Source: an uncultured SAR86 cluster bacterium
GTDB lineage: Bacteria; Pseudomonadota; Gammaproteobacteria; Magnimaribacterales; AG-339-G14
Reading direction: 5' to 3'
Assembly: GCA_902595715.1 (NCBI GenBank)
Contig: CACJRI010000003.1
Span: forward strand, 102,528 to 166,527
DNA: 64,000 nucleotides
Positions 27,177 to 36,543 of this stretch are shown in pieces; the first letter of the stretch is position 1; each line of letters opens with the position of its first letter. Below the pieces are notes generated by a model. The model was given only the letters and a program-made list of their open reading frames with translations. It searched no databases and had not been told where the DNA came from. A program made the position numbers and the translations under genes.

Positions 27177-28154
27177 ATGAAATATAGAAACTTCACGCCT
27201 TTTGGATCAATCAGCGCTTTAACTTTAGGTGGAGGCGGGATAGGCAATGTATGGGGTAAAACAACCAGAAAAGAGGCGGTTGATACTGTTCTATATGCTA
27301 TTGATTCCGGTATCAATCATCTTGATATGGCTCCAATGTATGGCAGAGGAGAGGCTGAACTAGTCGTTGGAGAAGCTCTCAAAGACAGAGATGTGTCTAA
27401 ATTGAAAATCACAACCAAATGTCAGTTGGGCACTCTTCCGCAAGATAAGGTTTATGAAAAACTCAATGAATCTCTTATTGAAAGTTTTGAGAGAATGAAA
27501 ATAGAAAAAGTAAACTTATTTCTTTTGCACTCTCAATTGATCAAAGATGACTATCAACTACCCGTTTTAAATGATTTAAGAGATTCAATTACAACTTCTT
27601 TGTCTTGTTATTACGATTCTGTGATTCCAGCTTTCGAAAGATTGAAGTCTGAAGGGAAGATTGATTCTTGGGGAATAGGGCTGGGTGAAGAAGAAGCTTT
27701 AATTTCTGCAATTAACTATGAAAAACAACCAGAGGCTATGCAGTGTGCTGTGAACGTGATGAATTCTATTGGAGCTATTGGTTACATAAGCAAAAAACCC
27801 GATCCAAATAGAATTCTTAAAGAGTGTCAGGACAAAAATATTCCCATTTTGGCTATTAGAGCTGTTCAAGCAGGAGCATTAACATCAAAAATGGATCGCG
27901 AACCGCATCCATCAGGAAGAGACAAACCTGATTTTGAAGACTATGAAAGAGCAGAGCCTTTTAGAGAACTTGCAAAAAAGTGGGGTGAATCTCCAGCTTC
28001 TCTAGCACATCGTTATGCTCTTTCGACACAAAAAGTAAGCTCAGTGATTTTGGGTGTAAAAAATACTCAAGAGTTAAAAGAATGTTTAGATAGTGAAAAT
28101 ATGGGTGAGTTAAGCGAAGAACAATTAGAAGAACTTGAAAATTTATTTACTTAA
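27177..28154 (+). CDS. aldo/keto reductase
   Basis: A 325-residue TIM-barrel oxidoreductase. The catalytic set is recognisable: Asp in HLDMAPMYG with Tyr in the same segment (about residues 49-57), Lys in ITTKCQLG, and His in FLLHSQL. The C-terminal SSVILGVKNTQEL is the NADPH-binding region. The family reduces aldehydes or oxidises sugars such as D-threo-aldoses. It is 27 bases after the monooxygenase gene, and its stop overlaps the convergent methyltransferase gene by 12 bases. Confidence 0.92.
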   Translation: MKYRNFTPFGSISALTLGGGGIGNVWGKTTRKEAVDTVLYAIDSGINHLDMAPMYGRGEAELVVGEALKDRDVSKLKITTKCQLGTLPQDKVYEKLNESLIESFERMKIEKVNLFLLHSQLIKDDYQLPVLNDLRDSITTSLSCYYDSVIPAFERLKSEGKIDSWGIGLGEEEALISAINYEKQPEAMQCAVNVMNSIGAIGYISKKPDPNRILKECQDKNIPILAIRAVQAGALTSKMDREPHPSGRDKPDFEDYERAEPFRELAKKWGESPASLAHRYALSTQKVSSVILGVKNTQELKECLDSENMGELSEEQLEELENLFT

Positions 28155-28805
28155 TTTATACATAGAAAATATCCAGAAATAATTTCCATCTTTTTCAAAG
28201 TACATTTCATCTTTCAACAAATCTAAATTTGCCATCAGACGTTTAGAGAAAGGCACCTCTTTTTCTAAAACTTTTTCCCAATTATCTGGAAAAGATTTTT
28301 GCATGGTATTTTCAATTTCCTCAATATTTGAAAAAGAGGTTGTGCAAATATTTAGACAGCCATCTTCTTTAAGATGTTCTGGACTGCCTTCAACTACTCT
28401 TACAATCAAATTTGATCCGGTATCATCAGCCTTGGGAACTTCGGTAGGAAACCAGCCAGTTACTTCAGCAATATTTTTCGATACCCCCGAAACATCGCAA
28501 CAAATTAAATCGTATTTATTAGTTACGTTTTGAAATAAGTCAGACTCAATAACATTTATTGAGACATTGTTTCGCTTTGCATTAAGCCTGGTAAGTTCTA
28601 AATGTTTATCGTAAATATCGCAAGCATCTACTTCAGCAGCTCCATTTTTTGCGAAATAGATTGCAAGAGGTCCAATTCCACATCCCATGTCTAAGACTTT
28701 TTTGTTTTTAAATTCAGCATTCAAAGCACATTCTTCACTTATTAAAGTAGGGCGAAATGCATCTTCAGTACTTTCTAGTTCTATGTTGTGAAAATTAACA
28801 ATCAT
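28143..28805 (-). CDS. class I SAM-dependent methyltransferase
   Basis: A 220-residue methyltransferase with SAM motif I KVLDMGCGIGPLAIY (about residues 35-49), acidic motif II VDACDIYDKH and the YDLICCDVSG strand after it. The layout resembles the PrmA/RsmC-like small methyltransferases, but the usual NPPY motif of N-methylating enzymes is replaced by CDVSG, so the target atom is uncertain. TATAAT lies 15 bases upstream of the ATG. It is convergent and overlapping with the aldo/keto reductase gene. Confidence 0.85.
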   Translation of the reverse strand: MIVNFHNIELESTEDAFRPTLISEECALNAEFKNKKVLDMGCGIGPLAIYFAKNGAAEVDACDIYDKHLELTRLNAKRNNVSINVIESDLFQNVTNKYDLICCDVSGVSKNIAEVTGWFPTEVPKADDTGSNLIVRVVEGSPEHLKEDGCLNICTTSFSNIEEIENTMQKSFPDNWEKVLEKEVPFSKRLMANLDLLKDEMYFEKDGNYFWIFSMYKLSK

Positions 28806-28842
28806 TTTTTTAAAAGAAAGATTATAAGGGACAAAATTTTTC

Positions 28843-30225
28843 TCACACAGGATTTATTGGCGAAGGACAAGGCTTTTCTTTCTCAATTATTTCAGCTGCT
28901 AACAAAGCCAAATCATCTCTGAATAAATCAGCATATATTTGAATGCCTGTGGGAATGCCGTCTGAAACTCCAGTTGCTAAAGCAACCGCCGGCAATCCTA
29001 AACCATTAGCAGGCGCAATAAAGTAAAAACTTTTTTTAAGCGCTTCATTTCCTAATTTTGGATCTAAATCTGTATCAATTGGCCAAGGTAAATTACACCA
29101 AGTTGGACCGATACAAACTTGGTATTCGTTTAAAAAATTTGACCAAACTTTTCTCAGTCTAAACCTCTCAGTGAACTTTTCATCCATTGATAAATTTATA
29201 TGACTGAAAGTTTCAGACCATCTATCTAGATAAGCTGCAGTTTCTGGTTTAAAAAGCTCTTTAGGAGCAAGTTCCATACCACTCTCCACAAGAATTACTC
29301 CCCAAATGTCAAAGACCTTATCTAATTCTGGCGCTTGTACTTCCTCAACGTCCCATCCATTTTCAGAAAGAATTTTTCCAGCTTCTTCAATCTCTCTAAC
29401 TGTCGCTGGTGGAAGCTCAATACCGTCTATTTCTTTTACTAAGGCAGCTTTAAATTTCTCTGGCATTTTTCCTTCCAATGGAACGTCAACCGAATTTGGA
29501 TCATCAATATGTCTGCCTGACAAAATTGAAAGACCAGTTTTAATGTCTTCAACCTTCCTTGCCATTGGCCCATCAGTCAAAAAAGGCGCAATCAAGCCAA
29601 TATTTTCCATAGCGCCACTATGTACTCCTGGAACTCTGCCCACAGTTGGTTTGATTGAACTTATCCCACAACAGTAAGCAGGATTTCTAAGAGAACCACC
29701 AACATCATTTCCCAGTCCAATAGGAGACATTCCAGTTGCAATTGCCGCCGCTTCTCCACCGCTCGATCCTCCAGGAGTTAATTCTTTGTTCCAAGGATTG
29801 AATGTTCGACCTCTTAGAGGATTATCGGTATCCAAGCGCAAACCCATCTCAGGCAAGTTGGTTCTGCCTATTGGAATAGCTCCAGCACTCAACATTCGAT
29901 CAACGATAGGAGCGTTTTTTGGCGGAAACTCTTCGGCAAAAAATGGTAACCCATCAGTTGTAGGCAAGCCTTCAAAATCTATATTTTCTTTTATCGTAAA
30001 AGGAACTCCATGAAGAGGTCTTGCTTTTTCTTCTTTAGAGGCATTATCACTTTTAACAGCCAGTTCCAAAGCAGATTCTTCCAAAGAAATCGTAATTGCA
30101 TTAATTTCTGGATTTACTTCTTTTATTCTTTTCAGATGAGCTTTTACGACTTCTTCGCTTGAAGTTTCTCCATTTTTAATAAGTCGACTTAATTCAACAG
30201 CACCTTTTTTTATTAATTCGTCCAT
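28843..30225 (-). CDS. amidase (amidase-signature family)
   Basis: A 460-residue hydrolase of amides. The Ser-cisSer-Lys triad is visible in PFTIKENIDF (Lys) and GGSSGGEAAAIATGMSPIGLG (cis-Ser and Ser). GNDVGGSLRNPA is the following glycine-rich part. An open frame runs 23 codons further upstream, but a GGGAGAG ribosome site directly precedes ATG 30225 and MDELIKKGAVEL is a typical family start. It diverges from the NTF2-like gene at 30309. Substrates of this family range from aryl amides to acyl-glutamate; none can be chosen here. Confidence 0.93.
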   Translation of the reverse strand: MDELIKKGAVELSRLIKNGETSSEEVVKAHLKRIKEVNPEINAITISLEESALELAVKSDNASKEEKARPLHGVPFTIKENIDFEGLPTTDGLPFFAEEFPPKNAPIVDRMLSAGAIPIGRTNLPEMGLRLDTDNPLRGRTFNPWNKELTPGGSSGGEAAAIATGMSPIGLGNDVGGSLRNPAYCCGISSIKPTVGRVPGVHSGAMENIGLIAPFLTDGPMARKVEDIKTGLSILSGRHIDDPNSVDVPLEGKMPEKFKAALVKEIDGIELPPATVREIEEAGKILSENGWDVEEVQAPELDKVFDIWGVILVESGMELAPKELFKPETAAYLDRWSETFSHINLSMDEKFTERFRLRKVWSNFLNEYQVCIGPTWCNLPWPIDTDLDPKLGNEALKKSFYFIAPANGLGLPAVALATGVSDGIPTGIQIYADLFRDDLALLAAEIIEKEKPCPSPINPV

Positions 30226-30308
30226 AATCTCTCCCAAAAAATGAATCTTTGAATTAAGATTATCATAGACTTTCAAAAATTTTGTTGAATTCATTTTAGG
30301 AGATAAAA

Positions 30309-30734
30309 ATGCATGCTATAGAAAAATGGTACGAAGTAATCAAATCGGATAACCCAGATAAATACGATGAAATTTTGGCTGAAGATTGCGTATTTTATTC
30401 CCCGGTGGTCTACACACCTCAAAGAGGCAGGGAGATAACCAAAATGTATTTGATGGCGGCAGGCGGAGTTTTCGGGGGAGAAGACTCACCCAAAGAAATC
30501 CTAGATGAAAAAAGTCCATCGAAATTTAAATACATTAAAGAAATCATTGGTGAAAATTCAGCAGTTCTAGAATTTGAATCAGAAGTTGATGGAATTTATG
30601 TCAATGGTATTGATTTAATCTCTTGGAACGAAGAAAATAAAATCACAGAATTCAAGGTTATTGTAAGACCTCTTCAAGCAGTTAATAAATTGCATCAGCA
30701 AATGCAAAATATGCTTGAAAGAATGAAAGCATAG
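30309..30734 (+). CDS. SnoaL/NTF2-like protein
   Basis: A 141-residue protein with the NTF2-like cone fold: MHAIEKWYEVIKSDNPDKY, DCVFYSPVVYTPQRGRE, a central FESEVDGIYVNGIDLISW strand region and KITEFKVIVRPLQAV at the end. Members act as small hydrolases, isomerases or binding proteins and this group is of unknown role. A TTAGGAGAT site precedes the ATG. It sits between amidase and SDR genes and ends 5 bases before the convergent SDR. Confidence 0.8.
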   Translation: MHAIEKWYEVIKSDNPDKYDEILAEDCVFYSPVVYTPQRGREITKMYLMAAGGVFGGEDSPKEILDEKSPSKFKYIKEIIGENSAVLEFESEVDGIYVNGIDLISWNEENKITEFKVIVRPLQAVNKLHQQMQNMLERMKA

Positions 30735-30739
30735 ATTAT

Positions 30740-31519
30740 TTATCTAGGACCCTGTCCATCATCGATCTTTATACAAGTTCCAGTGACACACTCTGAAGAA
30801 GGAGATACTAAGAACAATAAAGTTGAATCCATTTGTTCTGGGGTACAAATCCTTTTTCTTGGAAATGCCTGGCTAAAGTCACCAACTCTTTCTATCATGC
30901 CATCTAGCATTTCTGAGGAAAAAGCTCCTGGAGCAATTGCATTTACATTTATGTAACTTTTCGACCATTCAACAGCTAAGGCCTCGGTCATTCTCACTAC
31001 AGCTTTTTTTGTTATTGAATAAAGAGAAGCCGCTGATTGTGGCGTAGTATTGAAAGCCGCAACAGAGGCAATATTTACCATTCTGCCAGGTTTTTTTTCT
31101 TCAATTAACTTTCTCGCCACTTCACAAGAGAGGATGTATGGACCAGTAAGGTTGGTTTCCATAACATTATCGATCAATTCTTCCGATTGTTTAACAGCCC
31201 ATTGTGCATCTGGGATGCCAGCATTATTTACTAAGGTATCTATAGTTCCCATTTCTTTAGAAACCGTATGGACTGCTGACTTTATGCTTTTTCTGTCAGT
31301 CATATCTATTGGTACAACCATGCATTCACCCCCAGAAGTCTTTATTTCTTCAGCCAAAGATTCTAATTTTTCTTTCCTTCGAGCAGATATTGCAACCTTT
31401 GCTCCACAGGAAGCTAATACTTTAGAAAAACGGTATCCTAGTCCTGAAGATGCTCCAGTCACTAAGGCGATCTGACCTGATAGATCTATGGAAAAATTTG
31501 GTGTTTTGTATTCTGACAT
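30740..31519 (-). CDS. short-chain dehydrogenase/reductase
   Basis: A classical 259-residue SDR. GASSGLGYRF (about residues 20-29) binds the cofactor, NNAGIPDAQ is near 95, the catalytic Tyr/Lys pair is in LYSITKKAV near 163-167, and NAIAPGAF follows. The two-residue spacing and the C-terminal GTCIKIDDGQGPR fit the FabG-like group, which oxidises or reduces hydroxy/keto-acyl or small alcohol substrates. GAGGTTGAA precedes the ATG. It diverges from the hydroxyacid oxidase gene. Confidence 0.93.
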   Translation of the reverse strand: MSEYKTPNFSIDLSGQIALVTGASSGLGYRFSKVLASCGAKVAISARRKEKLESLAEEIKTSGGECMVVPIDMTDRKSIKSAVHTVSKEMGTIDTLVNNAGIPDAQWAVKQSEELIDNVMETNLTGPYILSCEVARKLIEEKKPGRMVNIASVAAFNTTPQSAASLYSITKKAVVRMTEALAVEWSKSYINVNAIAPGAFSSEMLDGMIERVGDFSQAFPRKRICTPEQMDSTLLFLVSPSSECVTGTCIKIDDGQGPR

Positions 31520-31590
31520 TTCAACCTCTTTTTTTTATTCATTACTATTACACAAGAAGATTGCCGTTTAAAATAGATTTTTAAAATATC

Positions 31591-32745
31591 ATGCCTAGAT
31601 CACTTAAAAACTGTAATAACTTTCAAGATTTAAAAGACTTAGCTAGAAGAAGACTGCCTGGACCTATTTTTCATTACATAGATGGGGCGGCAGAAGATGA
31701 AACCACGTATCAAAGAAATACCGAAGCATTCCAAGATGTTGATTTAGTTCCCAATGTTCTTGCCGGAGTTGAAAATATTGATATGTCGGTAGAAGTGATG
31801 GGTTTTAAGTTAGGATTGCCAATTTTTTGTTCTCCAACTGCTTTACAGAGATTGTTTCATTACCAAGGCGAAAGAGCAGTTGCTAAAGCTGCTGAAAAGT
31901 TCAATACCTTATTTGGCGTATCTTCTTTAGGTACGGTAAAACTTAATGATATAGACAAATTAATTAAGACTCCTAAAATGTTTCAGTTTTATTTTCACAA
32001 GGATAGAGGCTTGAATGATTCAATGATTTCTATCGCACAAGAGGCCAATTTTGAAATTTTAACTTTAACTGTTGATACTATTACGGGCGGTAATCGAGAG
32101 AGAGACTTGCGAACAGGTTTCACTACTCCTCCAAAATTGACGCCAAAAAGTATCTTTCAATTTGGCATAAAACCTGCATGGGCTCTTAATTATTTGTTTA
32201 GAGAAAAGTTCGAACTTTCTCAATTATCAAGTCATGTTAATGAGGGAACAAATATCTCAATATCTGTCGGGGATTATTTTACTAACATGTTGGATCAGAG
32301 TATGACTTGGGATGATGTTATAAAGCTCAAAGAAAACTGGGGGAGAAAATTTTGTCTTAAAGGGATTATGAGCCCCAAAGATGCAAGAAAAGCAGTAGAA
32401 ATGAAAGCAGACGCGATCATGGTTTCAAATCATGGCGGCCGACAATTAGACGGAGGAAGAAGTCCGTTTGATCAACTTGATGAAATTCTTCAAGAGGTTG
32501 GCGGAGAAATAGAAGTTATTCTTGATGGAGGTATACAAAGAGGAACACATGTTCTCAAGGCAATGGCGATGGGAGCTACAGCTTGTTCTGGTGGAAGAAT
32601 GTATCTTTTTGGTTTGGCTGCTGCTGGGCAAGAAGGAGTTGAAAAAGCTCTTGGTAATATGAAAAACGAAATCGAAAGAGATATGAAGCTTATGGGAGTA
32701 AAAAAAATTAGTGAATTAAATCCATCAATGATTAGATTTCGCTAG
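31591..32745 (+). CDS. FMN-dependent alpha-hydroxyacid dehydrogenase
   Basis: A 384-residue TIM-barrel flavoprotein of the L-lactate dehydrogenase (LldD) / glycolate oxidase / mandelate dehydrogenase family. RRLPGPIFHYIDGAAEDE at the N-terminus, the catalytic His and Arg in VSNHGGRQLDGG (about residues 278-289) and the FMN-phosphate segment VILDGGIQRGTHV are all present. It would oxidise an L-2-hydroxyacid to a 2-ketoacid. The class III aminotransferase gene follows 49 bases later, and could then aminate the product. Confidence 0.93.
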   Translation: MPRSLKNCNNFQDLKDLARRRLPGPIFHYIDGAAEDETTYQRNTEAFQDVDLVPNVLAGVENIDMSVEVMGFKLGLPIFCSPTALQRLFHYQGERAVAKAAEKFNTLFGVSSLGTVKLNDIDKLIKTPKMFQFYFHKDRGLNDSMISIAQEANFEILTLTVDTITGGNRERDLRTGFTTPPKLTPKSIFQFGIKPAWALNYLFREKFELSQLSSHVNEGTNISISVGDYFTNMLDQSMTWDDVIKLKENWGRKFCLKGIMSPKDARKAVEMKADAIMVSNHGGRQLDGGRSPFDQLDEILQEVGGEIEVILDGGIQRGTHVLKAMAMGATACSGGRMYLFGLAAAGQEGVEKALGNMKNEIERDMKLMGVKKISELNPSMIRFR

Positions 32746-32794
32746 TAATAAATAACAAAAAAAGATAATTTATATTTTTTAATTGGGAGAAGAA

Positions 32795-34027
32795 ATGGCT
32801 ACAGAAACTCAAATGAATCGACCTGGTCCGTTAAAAGCAGAAGGGTCTTGGTCGAATGTATTTTCGTATCACACTATGGACGTCGAAGTTGCGAAATCAG
32901 AAGGAATTTATTTTTATGATGTGAATGGAAATAAATATATTGATGCTTCTGGAGGCCCAATGGCATTTACTCTTCCTCATGGCGATAAAAGGATGAAAGA
33001 GGCTATTTCCAAACAGATGGAAAATTTTACTCATGTCCATCCAACGCTTTCAAACAAACCTCAAGCTGATTATTGTTCAAAACTTGCAGAAGTTACTCCT
33101 AAAAACTTAAACACCTCATACCTAGTTTGTGGAGGTTCTGAAGCGGTAGAAACTGCTATCAAGGCTGCTCGACAGTACCATTTAGCTTCTGGAAATCCAT
33201 CAAAACACAAAGTCATATCAAACTATGGCAGTTATCATGGAATGACACTTGCGACACAAGGACTTTCTGGTAATCCTGGATATCAAAGACATTTTGGGGA
33301 AATGCTGACTAAGTGGCCTCATATTCATCAATACTCCGATCACGATAAGCCAGATGGCATGAGCAGAGAAGAATGGGCTCTAAAATGTGCAGAACGTCTA
33401 GAAAAAATGATTTATTTTGAGGGACCAAAAACAGTTTCCGCTTACATCGCTACGCCTCAAGGTTGTGGATCCGATTATGCTGCAGTAGCGCCAAAAGAAT
33501 ATTGGCAAAGAGTAAGAGAGATATGCGACCGTTATGATGTTTTATTAATTGCAGATGAGGTAGTAACTGGCTTTGGAAGAACAGGTAAATGGTTTGCTAT
33601 GGAGCATTTTGATGTTGAAGCTGACATAATGACTGTCGCCAAAGGTATTACTGGTTGTTACGTCCCCATGGGAGCAGTAGTTGTATCCGATAGAGTTAAT
33701 GAACCATTTAAGTCTGGAGGGGCATACTTTGTTCACGGTTTTACGAACGGCGGACATCCCCTTGGCTGTGCAGCAGCAACAAAAGCTTTAGAAATTTATC
33801 AAGAAGATAACTTAATTGATAATTCAAACAAAATGGGAAATTATTTACATGGTTTTAAAGAAGAATTACTTGATAGACCTTGCATAAAAGATGTGAGAGG
33901 CTGGGGTTTAATGATGTGTCTGGAAGTTGTTGCTAGCAAAGAGTCTGGTGAGTACTTTGAATCCAGTAAAGGCGCTGAAGGAGTATTTCAATCTATAGCT
34001 TTAAAAAAATGGTTTAGCTTTCTATAG
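32795..34027 (+). CDS. class III PLP aminotransferase, frameshifted near the C-terminus
   Basis: PLP-dependent aminotransferase. YGSYHGMTLATQG, IADEVVTGFGRTGKWFAME (PLP-binding Asp region) and the Schiff-base Lys in TVAKGITGCYVPMG mark the family. The start is ATG 32795 after GGGAGA; an in-frame TTG upstream is discarded. In the given sequence the frame ends in WFSFL right after an A7 run (34003-34009). Shortening that run by one base gives ALKNGLAFYSTLYGARRE and a normal C-terminus ending at 34184, so the reading frame as shown lacks about the last 55 residues. Confidence 0.85.
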   Translation: MATETQMNRPGPLKAEGSWSNVFSYHTMDVEVAKSEGIYFYDVNGNKYIDASGGPMAFTLPHGDKRMKEAISKQMENFTHVHPTLSNKPQADYCSKLAEVTPKNLNTSYLVCGGSEAVETAIKAARQYHLASGNPSKHKVISNYGSYHGMTLATQGLSGNPGYQRHFGEMLTKWPHIHQYSDHDKPDGMSREEWALKCAERLEKMIYFEGPKTVSAYIATPQGCGSDYAAVAPKEYWQRVREICDRYDVLLIADEVVTGFGRTGKWFAMEHFDVEADIMTVAKGITGCYVPMGAVVVSDRVNEPFKSGGAYFVHGFTNGGHPLGCAAATKALEIYQEDNLIDNSNKMGNYLHGFKEELLDRPCIKDVRGWGLMMCLEVVASKESGEYFESSKGAEGVFQSIALKKWFSFL

Positions 34028-34184
34028 CACATTATATGGAGCAAGAAGAGAGCCAATTTTTAAAAGAGGATTACCATTGATGATTTCTCCTCCGATATCT
34101 ATTAACAAAAATCAAATAGATGATTTAATGCATCGTCTTTACGAATCTTTAGACGAATGGCAAGAAGAAATGGGCGTTTCCTGA
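34010..34184 (+). pseudogene. displaced C-terminus of the class III aminotransferase
   Basis: In the frame shifted by one base relative to the upstream gene, this segment encodes NGLAFYSTLYGARREP...RGLPLMISPPISIN...DDLMHRLYESLDEWQ and stops at 34182-34184. The SPPISI...IDDLM pattern is the usual C-terminal strand and helix of class III aminotransferases. It has no start of its own, so it is the missing end of the gene at 32795, separated by the A7 tract. Confidence 0.8.
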
Positions 34185-34205
34185 ACTTTAGTTTAAAATT
34201 AAATT

Positions 34206-35018
34206 ATGAGAGCAGAATTTTTCTACAGAAACCCACTAAAAAAAGGGGAACCAAAGCCTGCTTTTGGTGTCGAGGAACCTAATCCAGATAGGCCCGATCA
34301 TAAAGGCTTTATGAAAGAGGTTTTCAATGCCAGAGAAGAAGATCACTCCTTAAGTGAGTCTGGTTTTATTTTGTTGAATCACAAATCGGCAATAAATAAT
34401 TTTTATGATGACAAAGAAGTAACAGAAATTTATTACGACGAAATGGCAAAATTGGTTAAGAAAAAGACAGGGGCCACTCAAGTCTTTATAGTGAGTCATA
34501 TTACAAGAAATGAAGCTGAGGCAGCAGAAGGAAAAAGGTTAGGTGCTCACAGGCTTGTTCATAATGATTTCACTCCAAATTTCAAGCAAACCATTCAACC
34601 CTTGCTTGATGAGAATGGTTCAAATCCAAGCAGAATCACTGTTTACAATTTGTGGAGACGCTTTGATGAAGATGGGACGGATGCCCCCTTTGCGCTCTGC
34701 GACTCTAGAACGGTTTCTGAAAAAGAATTAATTCCTACTGATTTATTCAATTATGGCAAAGAGGAGGAAAAAACCGAAACTCTAGCAGACGAAAATGGGT
34801 TTACTGTTGAAATTTATCAGTCAATGAATAGCGATAGTCATAAATGGTACTTTTACCCAAAAATGAATAGAGATGAAGTTGTTATGTTTAAGACTTATGA
34901 TTCAAATGAGAAGCCATTTATGCCAACACTCCATAGTGCTTTTGATGACCCAACATCTAATGAAAATGCTTCTCCTCGTGAGAGTATTGAAGTCAGAGCT
35001 ATTTGTTTTTTTGACTAA
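34206..35018 (+). CDS. CmcJ/NvfI-family oxidoreductase
   Basis: A 270-residue protein of the family of CmcJ (cephamycin 7-alpha-methoxylation) and NvfI-like oxygenases. RLVHNDFTP gives the H-x-D pair His119/Asp121, and TLHSAFDDPT supplies a third ligand His243 with PRESIEVRA after it, the pattern of Fe(II)/2-oxoglutarate-type enzymes. CDSRTV near 165 and DEVVMFKTYDS near 223 are family-conserved. It lies 21 bases after the displaced aminotransferase end and is followed by an NTF2-like gene, probably in one transcript. Substrate unknown. Confidence 0.85.
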   Translation: MRAEFFYRNPLKKGEPKPAFGVEEPNPDRPDHKGFMKEVFNAREEDHSLSESGFILLNHKSAINNFYDDKEVTEIYYDEMAKLVKKKTGATQVFIVSHITRNEAEAAEGKRLGAHRLVHNDFTPNFKQTIQPLLDENGSNPSRITVYNLWRRFDEDGTDAPFALCDSRTVSEKELIPTDLFNYGKEEEKTETLADENGFTVEIYQSMNSDSHKWYFYPKMNRDEVVMFKTYDSNEKPFMPTLHSAFDDPTSNENASPRESIEVRAICFFD

Positions 35019-35021
35019 TAA

Positions 35022-35387
35022 GTGAAAGACAAAGCTGAAATAACAGAAAAAGTTCAACTCTATTTCGATAGTATGTATGAATCAAGCCCTCAAAAGGTAA
35101 AAGAGGTTTTTCATCCCCATGCAAAAATAACAGGATATATGCAGGAAAAACTTTTTGAACAATCAGTAGACGATTTTGCTAGTTTCGTTGCAGCGCAACA
35201 ACCATCTGCTAAAGAAAAGAAAGAGCCAAAAGATTTAGAAATTCTATCTATTGAAATTGCAGGAAATACTGCAGTAGCAATAGTAAGGGATAAATATATA
35301 GGTTTGAGTTTTTTGGATTCACTATCTTTTTTAAAAGTTAAGAATAAGTGGGTAATTTATAATAAGCTTTTCCACGTTGAAGCTTAA
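35022..35387 (+). CDS. NTF2-like (lumazine-binding-like) protein
   Basis: A 121-residue protein resembling the putative lumazine-binding / NTF2-like family: a helix AEITEKVQLYFDSMYESS, then FHPHAKITGYM and the C-terminal strands FLDSLSFLKVKNKWVIYNKLFH. It has no clear catalytic residues. Translation begins at GTG three bases after the preceding stop, so it is coupled to the CmcJ-like gene. The MDR dehydrogenase gene follows 16 bases later after an AAGGAGAAA site. Confidence 0.8.
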   Translation: MKDKAEITEKVQLYFDSMYESSPQKVKEVFHPHAKITGYMQEKLFEQSVDDFASFVAAQQPSAKEKKEPKDLEILSIEIAGNTAVAIVRDKYIGLSFLDSLSFLKVKNKWVIYNKLFHVEA

Positions 35388-35403
35388 ATCATAAGGAGAA
35401 AAT

Positions 35404-36543
35404 ATGTCTAAGGAAAATCAGTCTAGAGAAATTCGTTCCGAAGTTACTAGTGATGGTCAGTTAAAGCTATCTATTGAAAGTGTAGAAATGCCTACACCCA
35501 AAGATCACGAGGTTTTATTAAAAGTTGAAGCTTCTCCTATAAACCCATCTGATTTGGGATTGTTAATAAGTTTTGCAGCAGATCTTAGTTCTATAACTAC
35601 AGAAGGCACTGGAGATGACAAAGTTACAACAATGAATATATTACCCGCTCTGCATAAAACCATGGCTGCTAGATTTGATAAATCTATGAAAGTTGGAAAC
35701 GAAGGAGGCGGAGTTGTTGTCGATGCCGGGGAAGCTGGAAAGGGCCTTATCGGTAAAACTGTAGGAGTAGCAGGTGGTGCGATGTATTCGGAATATAGAT
35801 GTGTACCTGTAGATAGTTGTCTTGTCATGAACGATGGGACTAGTCCAAAAGAAGCTGCTTCTTCATTTGTAAACCCGCTCACTGCCCTTGGTTTTACAGA
35901 AACCATGAAAATGGAAAATCACACAGCTATCATCCACACTGCCGCAGCTTCAAATTTGGGTCAGATGTTAGTAAAAATATGTAAGGCAGATGATATTCCT
36001 TTGGTTAATATCGTAAGAAAAGAAGAACACGTAGTTCTTTTGAAAGATCTTGGTGCTGAATATGTTTGTAATATGAGCGAAGATTCTTTCATGTCTGATT
36101 TAATTTCTGCAATTGATGCTACTGGTGCAACCTTAGGATTTGATGCAACCGGAGGAGGTAATGAAGGAAAATTAGCTGGACAGATTTTATCTGCGATGGA
36201 GATCTCAGCAAATAAGAAAGCTTCCGAATATAGTAGATATGGCTCGGATACCTATAAACAAGTTTATATTTATGGCGGCCTAGACCCAACACCTACTGTG
36301 TTGAATAGATCTTATGGATTGCAATGGGGTTTAGGAGGATGGCTTTTAACACCGTTCATCGGAAAAGCAGGACCAGAAATTTTCTTAAAAATGAGAGAAA
36401 GAGTAGCTAATGAAATTACCACAACTTTTTCAAGCTCTTATACAGCTGAAATTTCTCTTGAAGAAATGCTAGATCCAGAGATTCTGAAAAACTACGCGAA
36501 ACAGGCTACCGGACAAAAGTATTTAGTTACTCCTCATAAGTAA
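35404..36543 (+). CDS. MDR-family NAD(P)-dependent dehydrogenase
   Basis: A 379-residue medium-chain dehydrogenase without the catalytic zinc cysteines, so closest to quinone oxidoreductase or enoyl reductase types. PTPKDHEVLLKVEASPINPSDLG is the N-terminal signature; TAAASNLGQMLVKICKADD is the nucleotide-binding motif in altered form (AAASNLG for GGxGxxG), and FDATGGG follows. Expected to reduce an activated double bond or oxidise an alcohol with NADPH. It is the last of a three- to four-gene group and meets the convergent crotonase gene with no gap. Confidence 0.88.
   Translation: MSKENQSREIRSEVTSDGQLKLSIESVEMPTPKDHEVLLKVEASPINPSDLGLLISFAADLSSITTEGTGDDKVTTMNILPALHKTMAARFDKSMKVGNEGGGVVVDAGEAGKGLIGKTVGVAGGAMYSEYRCVPVDSCLVMNDGTSPKEAASSFVNPLTALGFTETMKMENHTAIIHTAAASNLGQMLVKICKADDIPLVNIVRKEEHVVLLKDLGAEYVCNMSEDSFMSDLISAIDATGATLGFDATGGGNEGKLAGQILSAMEISANKKASEYSRYGSDTYKQVYIYGGLDPTPTVLNRSYGLQWGLGGWLLTPFIGKAGPEIFLKMRERVANEITTTFSSSYTAEISLEEMLDPEILKNYAKQATGQKYLVTPHK

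Noticed and set aside
29306..29677. Plus-strand 123-residue ORF inside the amidase gene
   Set aside because: It is antisense to the conserved amidase core and has no ribosome site or family features.
35505..35906. Minus-strand 133-residue ORF inside the MDR dehydrogenase gene
   Set aside because: The plus strand encodes a recognisable dehydrogenase with a ribosome site; the antisense translation is Pro/Ser/Thr-rich and resembles no known family.
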